From CAWCDJ01 sp963796675 (GTDB lineage Bacteria > Acidobacteriota > Terriglobia > Bryobacterales > Bryobacteraceae): a stretch of 64,000 nucleotides of DNA. Where the stretch lies: contig CAWCMS010000008.1 of NCBI GenBank assembly GCA_963796675.1, forward strand, positions 620,001-684,000, read 5' to 3'. Below are positions 17,253-27,407 of this stretch, one piece after another. The position numbers and the translations under genes are program-made. The first letter of the stretch is position 1. Each line of letters opens with the position of its first letter. The notes under the pieces are model-generated. The model did not search any database. It worked only from the letters and a program-made list of their open reading frames with translations, and was not told where the DNA came from.

Positions 17253-18836
17253 ATGACCGCGCCTACGCGAATCGGGCGTTACGAAATCATCCGCCGGATC
17301 GGCAAGAGCATGACGGATGTCTACCTTGCGATCGACACGGAGGCCAATCGAAAGGTCGTCATCAAGCTGATCCCGCCGGGCGGAGATGCGCTCAACCAGA
17401 TGGTGCTGGAGGCCGAACGGCGAGGCGCGGAGTTGCAGAGGCAGCTTCAGGCGCTCGATCCGCGCATGGTCGAGGTGTACGAATACGGCGACAGCGACGG
17501 CTTCTTCTTTGTGGCGATGCAGTATGTGGAAGGCCGCAACCTGGCCGAAGTGCTGCACGCCGATCATGCCATCGACCCGATCCGTGCGGCCGCCATCGCG
17601 CTCGAAGTGTGCGAGCAACTGGCCAAATTCCACTCCTGCGAAGCGGCGGTAGTCCACGGCGATATCAAGCCTTCGAACATACATTTGGGGCCGAACGATA
17701 CGGTGCGGCTGCTCGATTTCGGAATCGCCAAGACGCTGCGGGCCAACGGCGACGCTACGGCGCACCACTTCGGCAGCCCCGGCTACTGCTCGCCGGAGCG
17801 GCTGAGCCGGTCGCAGGTGGACCAGCAGTCGGACCTGTGGGCGATGGGCGCGACGCTCTACGAAATGCTCGCGGGGGCGCCGCCTTACCAGGCGGAGAGC
17901 ACGGCCAAGCTGGAGAAGCTGGTGCTTTCGCACCATCCGCCGCGTCCGCTGCCGGGCTCGGTGCCGCGCGGATTGCGATCGATTTGCCTCAAAGCGATGG
18001 CGCCCGATCCGCGCAAACGCTATCGCACGGCGCGCGCTTTTCAGGCCGATCTGCAGACATTTCTGGAACACCGGCAGACGGTGGCCGAGGCCGAACAGCG
18101 CGCGGGATGGAGCGCCAACGCCACCATCGAAGCGGCGCGCGCGTATCTGCGCAAGGCCACGGTGACGATGCGGCGAGCGAAGCGGCGGCTGCGCGTAATA
18201 TCCGGCGCGGCGTGGTTCGCGGTTGGCATGGCGCTGTGGATCGGCGGGAACCTCGGCTGGCAGATCTGGCACGCGAGCGCCGCTCCGAAATCGCAGCCAC
18301 CCAGGCTCGCGGCGGCGCCGCCCCCGCTGCTGACTCCGGCGCTCTACATCGCCGAAGCCGACCGCGTCTTCAACGCCTATGAGAACAGCGCCAATGCTTC
18401 GCTCGATGCCTTCGACTGGCAGAAGGCCGAGGTGTGTCTGCTGCGGGCGGTGGATCTGGGCGCCGGCGACAACCGCACGATGGAGCACCTGGAGTTGAGC
18501 CGCGGGTACGCGACACTCGGCCGCCTGGGCACCTTGCAGTATTCCGAAGCGGGCATGAGTCAACTGAAGCTCTACGTCCGCGAACAGTTCCAGGATGCCG
18601 CGCGCCGCGTGCCGGACGATCCGGCTCCGCACCTGGCGCTGGCGCGGCTCTACACGTACTCGCTGCCCGATGGCGCCCGGGCTCTGGCCGAATTCGCCGC
18701 CGCCGAGCGTATGGGCGCGAAATTCGGGCCGCGCGAGATCCGCCAGCGCGAAGATGCCCAGACGCTCGAAAAGCCGAAGCCGGCCCTCCGCACGGTGGCC
18801 GGTAAGACCAAGGGGAGGAACCATCGATGGCGGTGA
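17253..18836 (+). CDS. Ser/Thr protein kinase with atypical glycine loop, membrane-spanning
   Basis: A 527-aa protein. The kinase domain (residues about 8-270) has the ATP-binding Lys in VVIKLI, HGDIKPSN in the catalytic loop, DFGIAK, and SPGYCSPERL. Two departures from Hanks-type norm stand out: the glycine loop reads IGKSMTDVY, keeping only the first Gly, and HRD is HGD, losing the Arg that contacts the activation-loop phosphate. A transmembrane helix lies near residues 313-333 (GAAWFAVGMALWIGG), followed by a periplasmic, TPR-like helical region in place of PASTA repeats. It starts 2 bp after the PP2C stop and overlaps the next gene by 10 bp. Confidence 0.87.
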   Translation: MTAPTRIGRYEIIRRIGKSMTDVYLAIDTEANRKVVIKLIPPGGDALNQMVLEAERRGAELQRQLQALDPRMVEVYEYGDSDGFFFVAMQYVEGRNLAEVLHADHAIDPIRAAAIALEVCEQLAKFHSCEAAVVHGDIKPSNIHLGPNDTVRLLDFGIAKTLRANGDATAHHFGSPGYCSPERLSRSQVDQQSDLWAMGATLYEMLAGAPPYQAESTAKLEKLVLSHHPPRPLPGSVPRGLRSICLKAMAPDPRKRYRTARAFQADLQTFLEHRQTVAEAEQRAGWSANATIEAARAYLRKATVTMRRAKRRLRVISGAAWFAVGMALWIGGNLGWQIWHASAAPKSQPPRLAAAPPPLLTPALYIAEADRVFNAYENSANASLDAFDWQKAEVCLLRAVDLGAGDNRTMEHLELSRGYATLGRLGTLQYSEAGMSQLKLYVREQFQDAARRVPDDPAPHLALARLYTYSLPDGARALAEFAAAERMGAKFGPREIRQREDAQTLEKPKPALRTVAGKTKGRNHRWR

Positions 18837-21800
18837 CCCGCAGTTGGACCGGTGCCGGCGCAAAGCCCGCTGTGCTCTCGGCCACCGAGAAGCCGCGGCC
18901 GCGCGCGGGCTCACTATGGCTCTTGGGCGCGTCCCTGCTGGTGGCGGGTGCGCTGGTGATGGTGTACGCGGCCAAGCAGCAGAGCTTTGCGGGCGCCGCG
19001 GAAGCGGTCGACCTGAACGCCATCGTCTCCGCCGACCAGGTGCTGCCGCTACTCGAAGCCTATCCCGACCGCGCCGAGCGCGAGCGCGTCGCGCAAGCGA
19101 TCTTCGAAACGGTGGAGCGGGCGCGGCCGGTGCGCAATGTCGGCGCGCTGGCGCCGCTGCGGCGCTCCGAGCACCTGCCGCTCGCCAAGCTGAAGCCGCT
19201 CATGATCGTGCGCACGCCGCGCGATTTCCAGAAGCAGTTTCTGCTCGCAGCCGGCCTGTATTTCGGCGGCTTTTACCTGGTGGCGCTGGTATGGGCGATC
19301 ACGGGATTCCGCGGCGACCGCAAACTGCTGCCCGCGCTGCACCTGCTTTCGGGCATCGGCCTGTGCCTGATGGTGAGCCTGCGCGACCCCCTGCGCGATA
19401 CGCTCGAATTTCACAAGTTCGCGCTCGGCGTGTTTCTCGGATGCCTGCTGCTGGCGCTGCCAGCACTGCGCTTCTTCGACTACCGGCGCCTTTCCGACTG
19501 GTGCTACACGCCGCTGTTCGCCGCCATGGGGCTGTTCGGCATGCTGCTGGCGTTCGGACGCGGCCCGGCAGGCAACGATGCCAAGGTGAACCTGGGACCG
19601 TTCCAACCGGTGGAGCTGATTAAGATCCTGCTGGTGCTCTTCCTGGCCGGATACTTCGCGCGCAACTGGGACCGCCTGCGCGATCTCCGCGAGCGCCGCC
19701 TCTTCCCGCGACTGTTTCAGCGCTTCGGCATGGCTCGGGCGGAGCACGTGCATCCCCGTGGCGCTCGCGGTGGCGGGCTCGGTGGTGCTGTTCTTCGTGC
19801 TGAAGGACCTCGGCCCGGCGCTGGTCACCTTCTTCGTCTTCCTGACGATGTTCGGAGCTGCCCGCGGGCGTCCGGGGCTGGCCGTAGCGGGAGTGGTCGC
19901 GATGGTGGCGGCGGTCGCCATCGGCTACCACCTCGGCCAGCCGCACACCGTGGTCGAGCGCATCCACATGTGGCTTTCGCCATGGGATAACGAAGTTCAC
20001 GGCGGCGACCAACTGGCGCACGCGCTGTGGGGCTTTTCGACCGGCGGGCCATTCGGCTCGGGGCCGGGCTGGGGCGACCCGGCGATGATCCCGGCCGGCA
20101 ATACCGACCTGGTGCTGCCCGCCATCGGCGAAGAGTGGGGCTTCCTCGGTGTGGTCGCGGTCTTCCTGCTGGTTGGCTTTCTGGTGTTCCGTTCGCTGCG
20201 CGCGGCGCGCCGGGCGGGGACGCATTACGGCTTCTTCCTCGGGCTGGGGCTCACGAGCCTGATCGCGTTCGAGATGCTGCTGATCAGCTCCGGGGTGCTG
20301 GGCCTGCTGCCGCTTTCGGGCGTGGTGTCGCCGTTCCTCAGCTCGGGCAACACCGCGATGCTCGCGAATTTCCTGGTGTTCGCACTGCTCGCCTCCATCT
20401 CGGCCGACGACCGCGGCGAAGCGGAGCGACTGCCGCACAGTATCCGCCCCTTGAAGATCGTGCTGGCGGTGGCCGCCACCGTGCTGATCGCTATGGCCGC
20501 GCGCTACCAGGTGATCAGCGACCGCGACTACCTGGCGCGCGACGCGCACTCGTTCGAGGCCGACGGCGTCAAGCGTCCGCAGCACAATCCGCGACTCAAC
20601 TCGATCGCCGCCGAGATTCCGCGCGGCGCCATCTACGACCGCAACGGCATTCCTCTCGCCACCAGCAATTGGGCGGAGCTCGAACGGCACAAGGCGGATT
20701 ACCAGGCGCTCGGTATCTCGATCGACCAGGCGTGCTCGCGCTTCGACAACCGGCACTATCCCTTCGGCGCGGCTACCGCGCTGGTGCTGGGCGACCTGCG
20801 CACGGGCGAGAATTTTCACGCATCGAATTCGTCGCTGGTGGAGCACGACTCCAACCGCAAGCTGCAAGGCTATGATTTCGTGGAGCTGGCCGGCCTGGTG
20901 CGCTACCGCCATCAGCCGGGCAATCCGGAACTGGCTCGGGTGCTGGCGCGCGACCGCAACATCCGCTCGACGCTCGATATCCGGCTGCAACTGCGCGCGC
21001 AGCAGATTCTGGCCCAGCACCTGCATGGGCAGAAAGGCTCGGTCGTGGTGATGGAAGCGGGCACGGGCGACGTGCTCGCGATGGTCAGCCTGCCCGCACC
21101 CGATCCGCCCGGCGTGCGCACGGCGGCGCCCTCGCCCGACGAACTGCTCGACCGCGCGCGCTACGGGACCTATCCGCCGGGATCCACGTTCAAGCTGGTG
21201 ACCGCGATGGCCGCGCTGCGCGAGGATCCGGAACTGCGTCACCGCACGTTTCTCTGCCGGCGGCTCTCCGACGGCCGTGCGGGCACGTGGATCGCAGGAT
21301 GGAACCGCCCGATTAAAGACGATATCGGCGACCACGCACATGGCACTCTCGACATGGAGCGCGCCATCGCCGTTTCGTGCAACGCGTACTTCGCACAGCT
21401 TGGCGTGAACGATGTGGGATCCAAGGCGCTGGCCGAGACCGCCGCCAAGCATGGGGATTTCGACCGGCGATCCGGCCGAATTGCGCAAGATGCTGCCGTT
21501 CGCCGCCTACGGGCAGGGGCCGGTGCTGATCACGCCCTTCAAGATGGCGCGCGTCTCGGCGGCGATCGCCGCGGGCGGCCTGATGCCCGAGGGCCGCTGG
21601 CAGACCGATAGCAGCAATACCCGCGCCGATGCACCGGTCAGGATCGTGCCGGAGTCCCAGGCCGCATTCCTGGCGGGCGCGATGCGGCGCGTGGTGACGG
21701 AAGGGACGGGGCGGCGTGCGATGGCGGGGTCGGAGATCAGCTTCGCGGGCAAAACGGGGACCGCGCAGATGGATGTAGGGATGCCGCATTCCTGGTTCAC

Positions 21801-21943
21801 CGGCTTCGCGCCGTACGATGGCGACGCTTCGAAGCGCGCTGGCCTTCGCGGTACTGGTGGAGCACGGCGGCTACGGCTCGCTGGCGGCGGCGCCGGTGGC
21901 GCGAGAGGTCATGGAGGCGGCAAAGAGTTTGGGGTTGCTATGA
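18827..21943 (+). CDS. RodA/FtsW (SEDS) - class B penicillin-binding protein fusion (three apparent frameshifts)
   Basis: One gene encodes an N-terminal extension with one helix, a SEDS glycan polymerase, then a transpeptidase. SEDS marks are LGPFQPVELIK and AGNTDLVLPAIGEEWG, the latter with the catalytic-type Asp. The PBP part follows in the same frame (IPRGAIYDRNG), with SxxK in PPGSTFK, SCN and GKTGTAQ. Frame changes occur near 19740, 21455 and 21835. Each equals one extra base and together they restore the starting frame, giving about 1,037 aa. The SEDS-to-PBP junction (about 20400-20640) is intact, so the fusion does not depend on correcting them. SEDS-PBP pairs build septal or lateral peptidoglycan; here they are covalently joined. 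The stop overlaps the next ATG. Confidence 0.88.
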
Positions 21944-22704
21944 ATATCAGTGAATTTCTGGAACGGTTCGGACGAACGCTGCTCGAAGCGCCGCTCTCCA
22001 CCGGCTCAAAGGCCGAGGTACCGGCGGAACTGGCGGAGATCCGCCTGGCAGTGCTCGATTGCCTGCGCGGAAAGACGTATCGCTCCGGCGGACGGAAGGT
22101 CTTCCCCTACGACCTGGTGCGCGTGCACATGCAGGGGATCGAAGACGAGCGGCTGGGCGTGTTTTCCGGCCGTTTCTTTCGCCAGTACCTGGAGCAGGAG
22201 GTGCACGCATTTCTGCGCGACGATGGCTGCCGCTTTGCCGAGTCGCTGCGGGTGGATGTGCAGGCGATCGGCGGACTGCCGCAGCCCGGCGTGCCCTGGC
22301 TGGTCGTGGAAGCGGCCGCGCAGGAGACGGCTGCCGGCCGCCCCGGTGCGCGGCTGGTGGCAACCGGGGGCAACGAGTTTCCGCTGGCGAAGGCCCGGGT
22401 CAACATCGGACGCGTGGGCGACGTCTATCGCGCGGGCGGCATGTTTCGCCGGAACGATATCGTGATCGACCACGAGACGGTATCGCGCGAGCACGCGCAC
22501 ATCCTGCACGATCGCACGACAGGCGAATACCGGCTATTCAACGACCGCTGGTACGTGCGCGGCCCGCGTCCGGCAGAGTGTGGAATCTGGATCGTGCGCG
22601 ACGGTATGAGTCAGGAGGTCCACCGCGACAGCCGGGGCGCGCGTCTGGAACATGGCGACGAGATCCACCTGGGCGAAGCCGTTATGGTGTTTCAGGTAGA
22701 GTAG
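21940..22704 (+). CDS. FHA-domain protein with DUF3662-like N-terminus, second copy type
   Basis: About 254 aa, starting at the ATG that overlaps the fusion gene's stop (ATGA at 21940-21943). The N-terminal part (YDLVRVHMQGIEDERLGVF) resembles the DUF3662-like domain seen in FhaA relatives. The C-terminal FHA domain has VNIGRVGDVYRAG, VSREHAHILHD and NDRWYVRG, but lacks the usual NGT loop. It closes the cell-wall signalling operon. Its end overlaps the convergent MFS gene by 23 bp. Confidence 0.8.
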   Translation: MNISEFLERFGRTLLEAPLSTGSKAEVPAELAEIRLAVLDCLRGKTYRSGGRKVFPYDLVRVHMQGIEDERLGVFSGRFFRQYLEQEVHAFLRDDGCRFAESLRVDVQAIGGLPQPGVPWLVVEAAAQETAAGRPGARLVATGGNEFPLAKARVNIGRVGDVYRAGGMFRRNDIVIDHETVSREHAHILHDRTTGEYRLFNDRWYVRGPRPAECGIWIVRDGMSQEVHRDSRGARLEHGDEIHLGEAVMVFQVE

Positions 22705-23914
22705 GCGTCCGGAGCCGGCCAGGCTCGGAAGGCGCGTCCCAATACGCGAGCGAGATCCCGATGGTCACCAACTGCACCAGGACGATCAGGCCCACGCACG
22801 CCGGCCACCCGCCGCGGGACCAGAAGTACCCCGGGACGGCCGAACCGAACGTGCCTCCGATGTAATAGGACGTCACGTACAACCCCACCGCGGCGGCGCG
22901 CGCTTCGTGCGCAAGCAGCCCGACGAAGCTCGATCCGGCGGCATTGGCAATAAATGCCCCGGTGCAGCACAGCGCGAGTCCCGCGAGAACGGCGGTAAAG
23001 CTGGGGATCAGCGTCAGCAACGCTCCCGCGATGCCGCCGCCAAATGCGATCGCCAGGGCGAAGCGGTGGCCCAGGCGGTCAATCGTCCGCCCGGCGTAGG
23101 GTGTGATCACCGCGCCGACCAGGTAAACCACGAACAGCATCGCGAGCGCCTGGGTACCGAGAGAGAACGGCGGCGCGGCCAGGTAGAAATTGATATACGT
23201 AAACGCGGCGATTTGCGTGAACAGCACACAGAACCCCACCGCGTAGGTGGCGATCAGCCGCGGATTCCGCAGGTGCATTAGCGTGGGAGCAAGCACCGGA
23301 GCTCCGGCCCGTTTGGCCGCAAAATGGCGGCTACCGGGTAGCCAGCGCCAGATGGCTAATCCGCCGAGCGCGTTGAGCAGGCCGAGAGCGACGAACGACC
23401 ACCGCCACCCGGCATGCGCGGCCACGATGCCGGCCACCATCCGGCCCGAGAATCCACCCAGCACCGTCCCCGAAACGTAGGCCGCCACCGCGGCGCCCAT
23501 GCCGGTCTCCCACTCTTCATTGATGTAGGCGATGGTCACGGCGAAGATTCCCGGCGTGAATACGCCCTGCCAAAACCGCCAGAAAATGAGTTGTCCGAGA
23601 CTGGCCGCGGTGGCCGCGAGCAGCGTCGGCAGCGCCAACAGGAACGCGGCGGCGATCATCACGCGCTTGCGCCCGAAGCGGTCCGAGATCACACCCGCGA
23701 AGGGCGCGGCCAACGCCACCGCAAGAGTCGAGGCGGTGATGACGAGGCTTACGGCGGCCGCGGAGGCGTGAAATGACGATGCCAGAAGCGGCAACAGCGG
23801 CTGCGGAGCGAACAGCGTAAGAAAGGCGCAGAATCCGGCGCACATCACCGCGGCGGTGCGCGCTCGCGTTCGCCCCGGCAAACAGGACGCCGCCTGTTGC
23901 ACTGGGCTAAGCAT
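22682..23914 (-). CDS. MFS transporter (drug/sugar efflux-like, 12 TM)
   Basis: A 410-aa protein with twelve hydrophobic segments. The MFS motif between helices 2 and 3 reads GVISDRFGRKRVM, and WRWSFVALGLLNALGG is the helix 5-6 region. The overall pattern resembles YnfM-type and other DHA1 exporters, but the substrate cannot be told from sequence. It is monocistronic on the minus strand, divergent from the ankyrin gene (47 bp between starts) and convergent with the FHA gene. Confidence 0.85.
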   Translation of the reverse strand: MLSPVQQAASCLPGRTRARTAAVMCAGFCAFLTLFAPQPLLPLLASSFHASAAAVSLVITASTLAVALAAPFAGVISDRFGRKRVMIAAAFLLALPTLLAATAASLGQLIFWRFWQGVFTPGIFAVTIAYINEEWETGMGAAVAAYVSGTVLGGFSGRMVAGIVAAHAGWRWSFVALGLLNALGGLAIWRWLPGSRHFAAKRAGAPVLAPTLMHLRNPRLIATYAVGFCVLFTQIAAFTYINFYLAAPPFSLGTQALAMLFVVYLVGAVITPYAGRTIDRLGHRFALAIAFGGGIAGALLTLIPSFTAVLAGLALCCTGAFIANAAGSSFVGLLAHEARAAAVGLYVTSYYIGGTFGSAVPGYFWSRGGWPACVGLIVLVQLVTIGISLAYWDAPSEPGRLRTPTLPETP

Positions 23915-23961
23915 AAGCTCTATTATCCCAGTCCGCGGCGCGGGTATTTCCGCGATAAGGT

Positions 23962-25029
23962 ATGCTCATTAGAATCGTGCCGGAAGAACTGATACGGGCG
24001 ATCCGGTCCCGCGAAATCGCCACCGTGAGGGCCGCACTCAAAGCCGCTCCGCATGTGGCACGACGCCCCAGGCCGATTGTCGAGGCCGCGCGCGCGGCGT
24101 TCCCCCAGGCAATCGATCTGCTGCTCCGAGCCGGCGCCGACCCCAATGCATCCTACCGCAACTACCGCCCGCTGCACGCACTGATTCAGGAGGAGCGGCA
24201 AGGCGCACCGCTCGACGAGCGAATCGCTTGCCTCCGCCGGCTGCTCGCACACGGCGCGGACCCCGAGCTGACCGGCGGATGGCCTCCGGGGCGCGCGCTG
24301 ATTCTGGCCGCGTTTGCCGGGGAGCCGGAGTATGCGAGGCTCCTGATAGGTGCGGGAGCGCACAGGGACGGTTTCACCGGGGCGGCGCTCGGAGACCGCG
24401 CGGCCGTGGAGCAGGCGCTTTGCGAGCGGCCAGGGTTTGCCTGCGAACGCGACTGCGGAGGCCTGACCGCGCTGCAGTGCGCGGCCGGCTCGCGGATGCC
24501 CGGAGCGCAGACACTCGAAATCGCGCGTCTGTTGATAGAGGCCGGGGCCGACGTGAGGGCGAGGACGGCCGCCTGGGGCCACGAGCCGGACGCCACCTAT
24601 TTCGCCGCCGGAGCGCAGCAGCCGGAAATGTTCCGCCTGCTATTAGAGCGCAACGCCGACCCGTGCGAAGCTCTTTCGCACGCCGTCTGGGGTGAACATT
24701 TCGAACTGGCCGAACTCGCCATGGCCCATGGAGCCGACCCCGACCGGGCTACCGCGAACGGCAAGCCCCTGCTCAATGACCTGATCCGCTGGGGGCAGAT
24801 GTCGCGCGCGCTCTGGCTGGTTTCCCGCAAGGCCAGCCCCAACATTCCCGATGCGGAGGGCTGGACAGCCGTTCACCAGGCTGCGGCCCGCGGGAACACA
24901 CGCATGATGCAGGCGCTGATCGCCGCGGGCGGAGATGTGACGCGCCGCGACTATTCGGGAAGGACGCCTTATGACGTCGCCAAAGACGCCAAACGCGAGA
25001 AACTCCTGGCGATGATCGCCTCGGCCTGA
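23962..25029 (+). CDS. ankyrin-repeat protein
   Basis: A 355-aa protein without signal peptide or membrane segment. Ankyrin-type repeats recur (AIDLLLRAGADPNA, LRRLLAHGADPELTG, IARLLIEAGADVRA, ELAMAHGADPDRAT, WTAVHQAAARGNTRMMQ). Such repeats bind other proteins; the partner is unknown. It lies 3 bp upstream of the amino-acid permease and is probably in one operon with it and the aminotransferase. Confidence 0.88.
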   Translation: MLIRIVPEELIRAIRSREIATVRAALKAAPHVARRPRPIVEAARAAFPQAIDLLLRAGADPNASYRNYRPLHALIQEERQGAPLDERIACLRRLLAHGADPELTGGWPPGRALILAAFAGEPEYARLLIGAGAHRDGFTGAALGDRAAVEQALCERPGFACERDCGGLTALQCAAGSRMPGAQTLEIARLLIEAGADVRARTAAWGHEPDATYFAAGAQQPEMFRLLLERNADPCEALSHAVWGEHFELAELAMAHGADPDRATANGKPLLNDLIRWGQMSRALWLVSRKASPNIPDAEGWTAVHQAAARGNTRMMQALIAAGGDVTRRDYSGRTPYDVAKDAKREKLLAMIASA

Positions 25030-25032
25030 ATC

Positions 25033-26340
25033 GTGGAGTCGACCAAACCCCGCCGTCAACTCGGCCTCTTCGACGCCACCATGATTGTGATGGGCGGCAT
25101 CGTGGGCGCCGGCATCTTTGCGAACCCCTCGGAAGTCGCACACCGTGTGCACACTCCGTTCCTCATTCTGGGAGTGTGGGCCGCGGGCGGCGTGCTCGCG
25201 CTCTTCGGCGCCTTCATTTGGGCGGAACTCTCCACGCGGCTGCCGGAGGCGGGCGGCCAGTATCTATATCTGCGGGAGGCCTACCATCCGGCGGTGGCGT
25301 TCGTTTACGGCTGGGTGCTGCTGCTGGTGACGCAGACGGGCGGAATGGCGGCGGTAGCCATAACCTTCGCGTTCTACTTCCGGAGCATGACCGGCATCGG
25401 AGTGAGTGACAGCGCCATCGCCGCGATCGTGCTGCTAGGGCTGACGGCCATCAACTGCCTGGGCGCGCGCGCCGGCAGCAACGTGCAGAGCGCTCTGATG
25501 CTCTTGAAGACCGCGGCCATCGCGGCGCTCGTGGTCCTCGGGCTCGCGCTTGGCGGCGGCTCCATCCACTCCACCCCGATGCTCGGCCAGCCGGCTTCGT
25601 TCGGATTGCTGAAGGCCATCGGGGCCGCCATGGTGCCGATCGCCTTCGCGTATGGCGGCTGGCAGACCGCGACTTTTGTGGCCGGCGAGATGCGGGACCC
25701 GCGCCGCGACCTGTCGCGCGGCCTGGTGGCGGGCGTGGCGGGTGTGGTGGTGCTGTACCTGGCGGTGAACGTCGTCTGCCTGCGGGTGCTGGGGCCGCAC
25801 GGACTCGACGCCACCACGACGCCGGCTTCCGAAGTCATGCGCATCGCGCTGGGGGATCGCGGCGCCCAGTGGATCGCGATCGGAATTGCGATTTCGACGC
25901 TGGGATTTCTCAGCCAGGGCATGCTGACGGCTCCGCGCGTCTATTACGCCATGGCGCGCGACGGACTGTTTTTTCAGCGGGTCGCGCGGCTCTCGCCGGT
26001 GACGGGCGCGCCGGTGACGGCGGTCGTGCTGCAGGGGATGGCCTCCACTGTGATTGCATGCTCGGGCAAGTACGGGCAGATTCTGAATTTCACCATCACG
26101 GTGGACTTCATTTCGTTCGGCATGACGGCCGCGGCGCTCTTCGTCTTTCGGCGGCGCAAGGCGGGCAAGGGCAGCATCGCGACCTACCGGGCGCCCGGCC
26201 ACCCTTACACGACCGCCATCTTCGTGTTGGCCTGCGCCGGAATCGTCGCCAGCGCGATCATTGCGTCGCCGGGCAATAGCGCGATTGCGCTGGGCATCCT
26301 GCTGGCAGGTATCCCCGTATATTGGTATTGGAGCCGATGA
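25033..26340 (+). CDS. APC-superfamily amino acid permease
   Basis: A 435-aa protein with about twelve transmembrane helices, GTG start at 25033. The first helix has GGIVGAGIFANP, the unwound substrate-binding motif of APC transporters, and the third region reads RLPEAGGQYLYLREAY, typical of LAT/amino-acid antiporter relatives. Substrate not determinable. The stop overlaps the start of the aminotransferase gene (ATGA at 26337-26340), suggesting linked uptake and conversion of an amino acid. Confidence 0.88.
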   Translation: MESTKPRRQLGLFDATMIVMGGIVGAGIFANPSEVAHRVHTPFLILGVWAAGGVLALFGAFIWAELSTRLPEAGGQYLYLREAYHPAVAFVYGWVLLLVTQTGGMAAVAITFAFYFRSMTGIGVSDSAIAAIVLLGLTAINCLGARAGSNVQSALMLLKTAAIAALVVLGLALGGGSIHSTPMLGQPASFGLLKAIGAAMVPIAFAYGGWQTATFVAGEMRDPRRDLSRGLVAGVAGVVVLYLAVNVVCLRVLGPHGLDATTTPASEVMRIALGDRGAQWIAIGIAISTLGFLSQGMLTAPRVYYAMARDGLFFQRVARLSPVTGAPVTAVVLQGMASTVIACSGKYGQILNFTITVDFISFGMTAAALFVFRRRKAGKGSIATYRAPGHPYTTAIFVLACAGIVASAIIASPGNSAIALGILLAGIPVYWYWSR

Positions 26341-27407
26341 GACACAAACATTCCGAGTACATGCACTGGGCAAAGACTCAGAGTAAGGCGCATTACAACC
26401 TGGCCACCAGCGGCGTGGGCGCGTTCCCGCTGCGTGAACTGCCGGTCGATCTGTCCGCGGTCGAGATCAATGGCGACAACAGCTATGGGTATTCGCCGCT
26501 CCAGGCCGCGATTGCCGCGCGGTATGGCGTCGATCCGGATTGTGTGGTGGAGGCGGCCGGCACATCGATGGCGAACCACCTGGCGATGGCAGCGCTGATC
26601 GAACCGGGCGACGAGGTGTTGATCGAAGAACCGGCTTACGGCCCGTTACTCGATGCCGCACTTTACCTGGGAGCGGACATCCAGCGCTTCGCGCGCCCGG
26701 AAGAGAACGGCTTCGCCATCGATCCCGTGGAAGTGCGGCGGAGCATCAGCGCCAAGACGAAGCTGATCGTCATCACCAACCTGCACAATCCGACCAGCGT
26801 CCTGACGCCGGAGAGCGTGCTGCGCGACATCGGCGAGATCGCGGCCGAAGCCGGCGCCCGCGTGCTGGTGGACGAGGTCTACCTCGACGCGGTCTACGAG
26901 AACACGCCGCGCAGTTCCTGCCACCTGGGGCCGCAATTCATCGTCACCAGCAGCCTCACGAAGATCTACGGCGTGAGCGGACTGCGATGCGGCTGGATCG
27001 TGGCGCGGCCGGAAGTGGCCTGGGGGATGCGGCGGTTGAACGATGTGTTTGGCGCCACGCCCGTCCATCCGGGCGAATTGCTGAGCGTGGCGGCGTTCGC
27101 GCATCTGAACATTCTGCGCGAGCGTGCCCGGCGAATCGTCGAAGCGGACCGGCGCGCGCTGGGCGAGTTCCTGGCGGTGCATCCCGAGTTGTGCGCTCCG
27201 CGGACGCTTTGGGGCACGACCTGCTTTCCGCGGCTCCCCAAGAGCGATGCCGATACGTTCCTCGCCAAGCTGCGCGCTACGTACGAAACGTCGATCGTGC
27301 CGGGAAGGTTCTTCGAATTGCCGCATCGTTTCCGGATTGGAATGGGAGTGAATAGCGAGGTATTCGCGGAAGGCCTGCGGCGCGTCGCGATGGCGCTCGA
27401 AGATTAG
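26337..27407 (+). CDS. PLP-dependent aminotransferase, class I/II
   Basis: About 356 aa, starting at the ATG that overlaps the permease stop. Fold-type I features are visible: NLHNPTSVLT (substrate/PLP contacts), VDEVYLDAVYE with the Asp and Tyr that bind the cofactor ring, and the Schiff-base Lys in SSLTKIYGVSGLRCGW. These enzymes transfer amino groups between amino and keto acids. No further pathway gene is adjacent, so the substrate is open. Its 3' end overlaps the convergent gene at 27404 by 4 bp. Confidence 0.88.
   Translation: MRHKHSEYMHWAKTQSKAHYNLATSGVGAFPLRELPVDLSAVEINGDNSYGYSPLQAAIAARYGVDPDCVVEAAGTSMANHLAMAALIEPGDEVLIEEPAYGPLLDAALYLGADIQRFARPEENGFAIDPVEVRRSISAKTKLIVITNLHNPTSVLTPESVLRDIGEIAAEAGARVLVDEVYLDAVYENTPRSSCHLGPQFIVTSSLTKIYGVSGLRCGWIVARPEVAWGMRRLNDVFGATPVHPGELLSVAAFAHLNILRERARRIVEADRRALGEFLAVHPELCAPRTLWGTTCFPRLPKSDADTFLAKLRATYETSIVPGRFFELPHRFRIGMGVNSEVFAEGLRRVAMALED

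Noticed and set aside
19728..19760. Programmed ribosomal frameshift in the RodA-PBP gene
   Set aside because: No slippery heptamer with a downstream structure is evident. Similar single-base shifts occur in many unrelated genes nearby, so sequence error is simpler.
19620..21488. A 622-codon minus-strand frame opposite the RodA-PBP gene
   Set aside because: It is antisense to conserved SEDS and PBP motifs and contains no recognisable domain.
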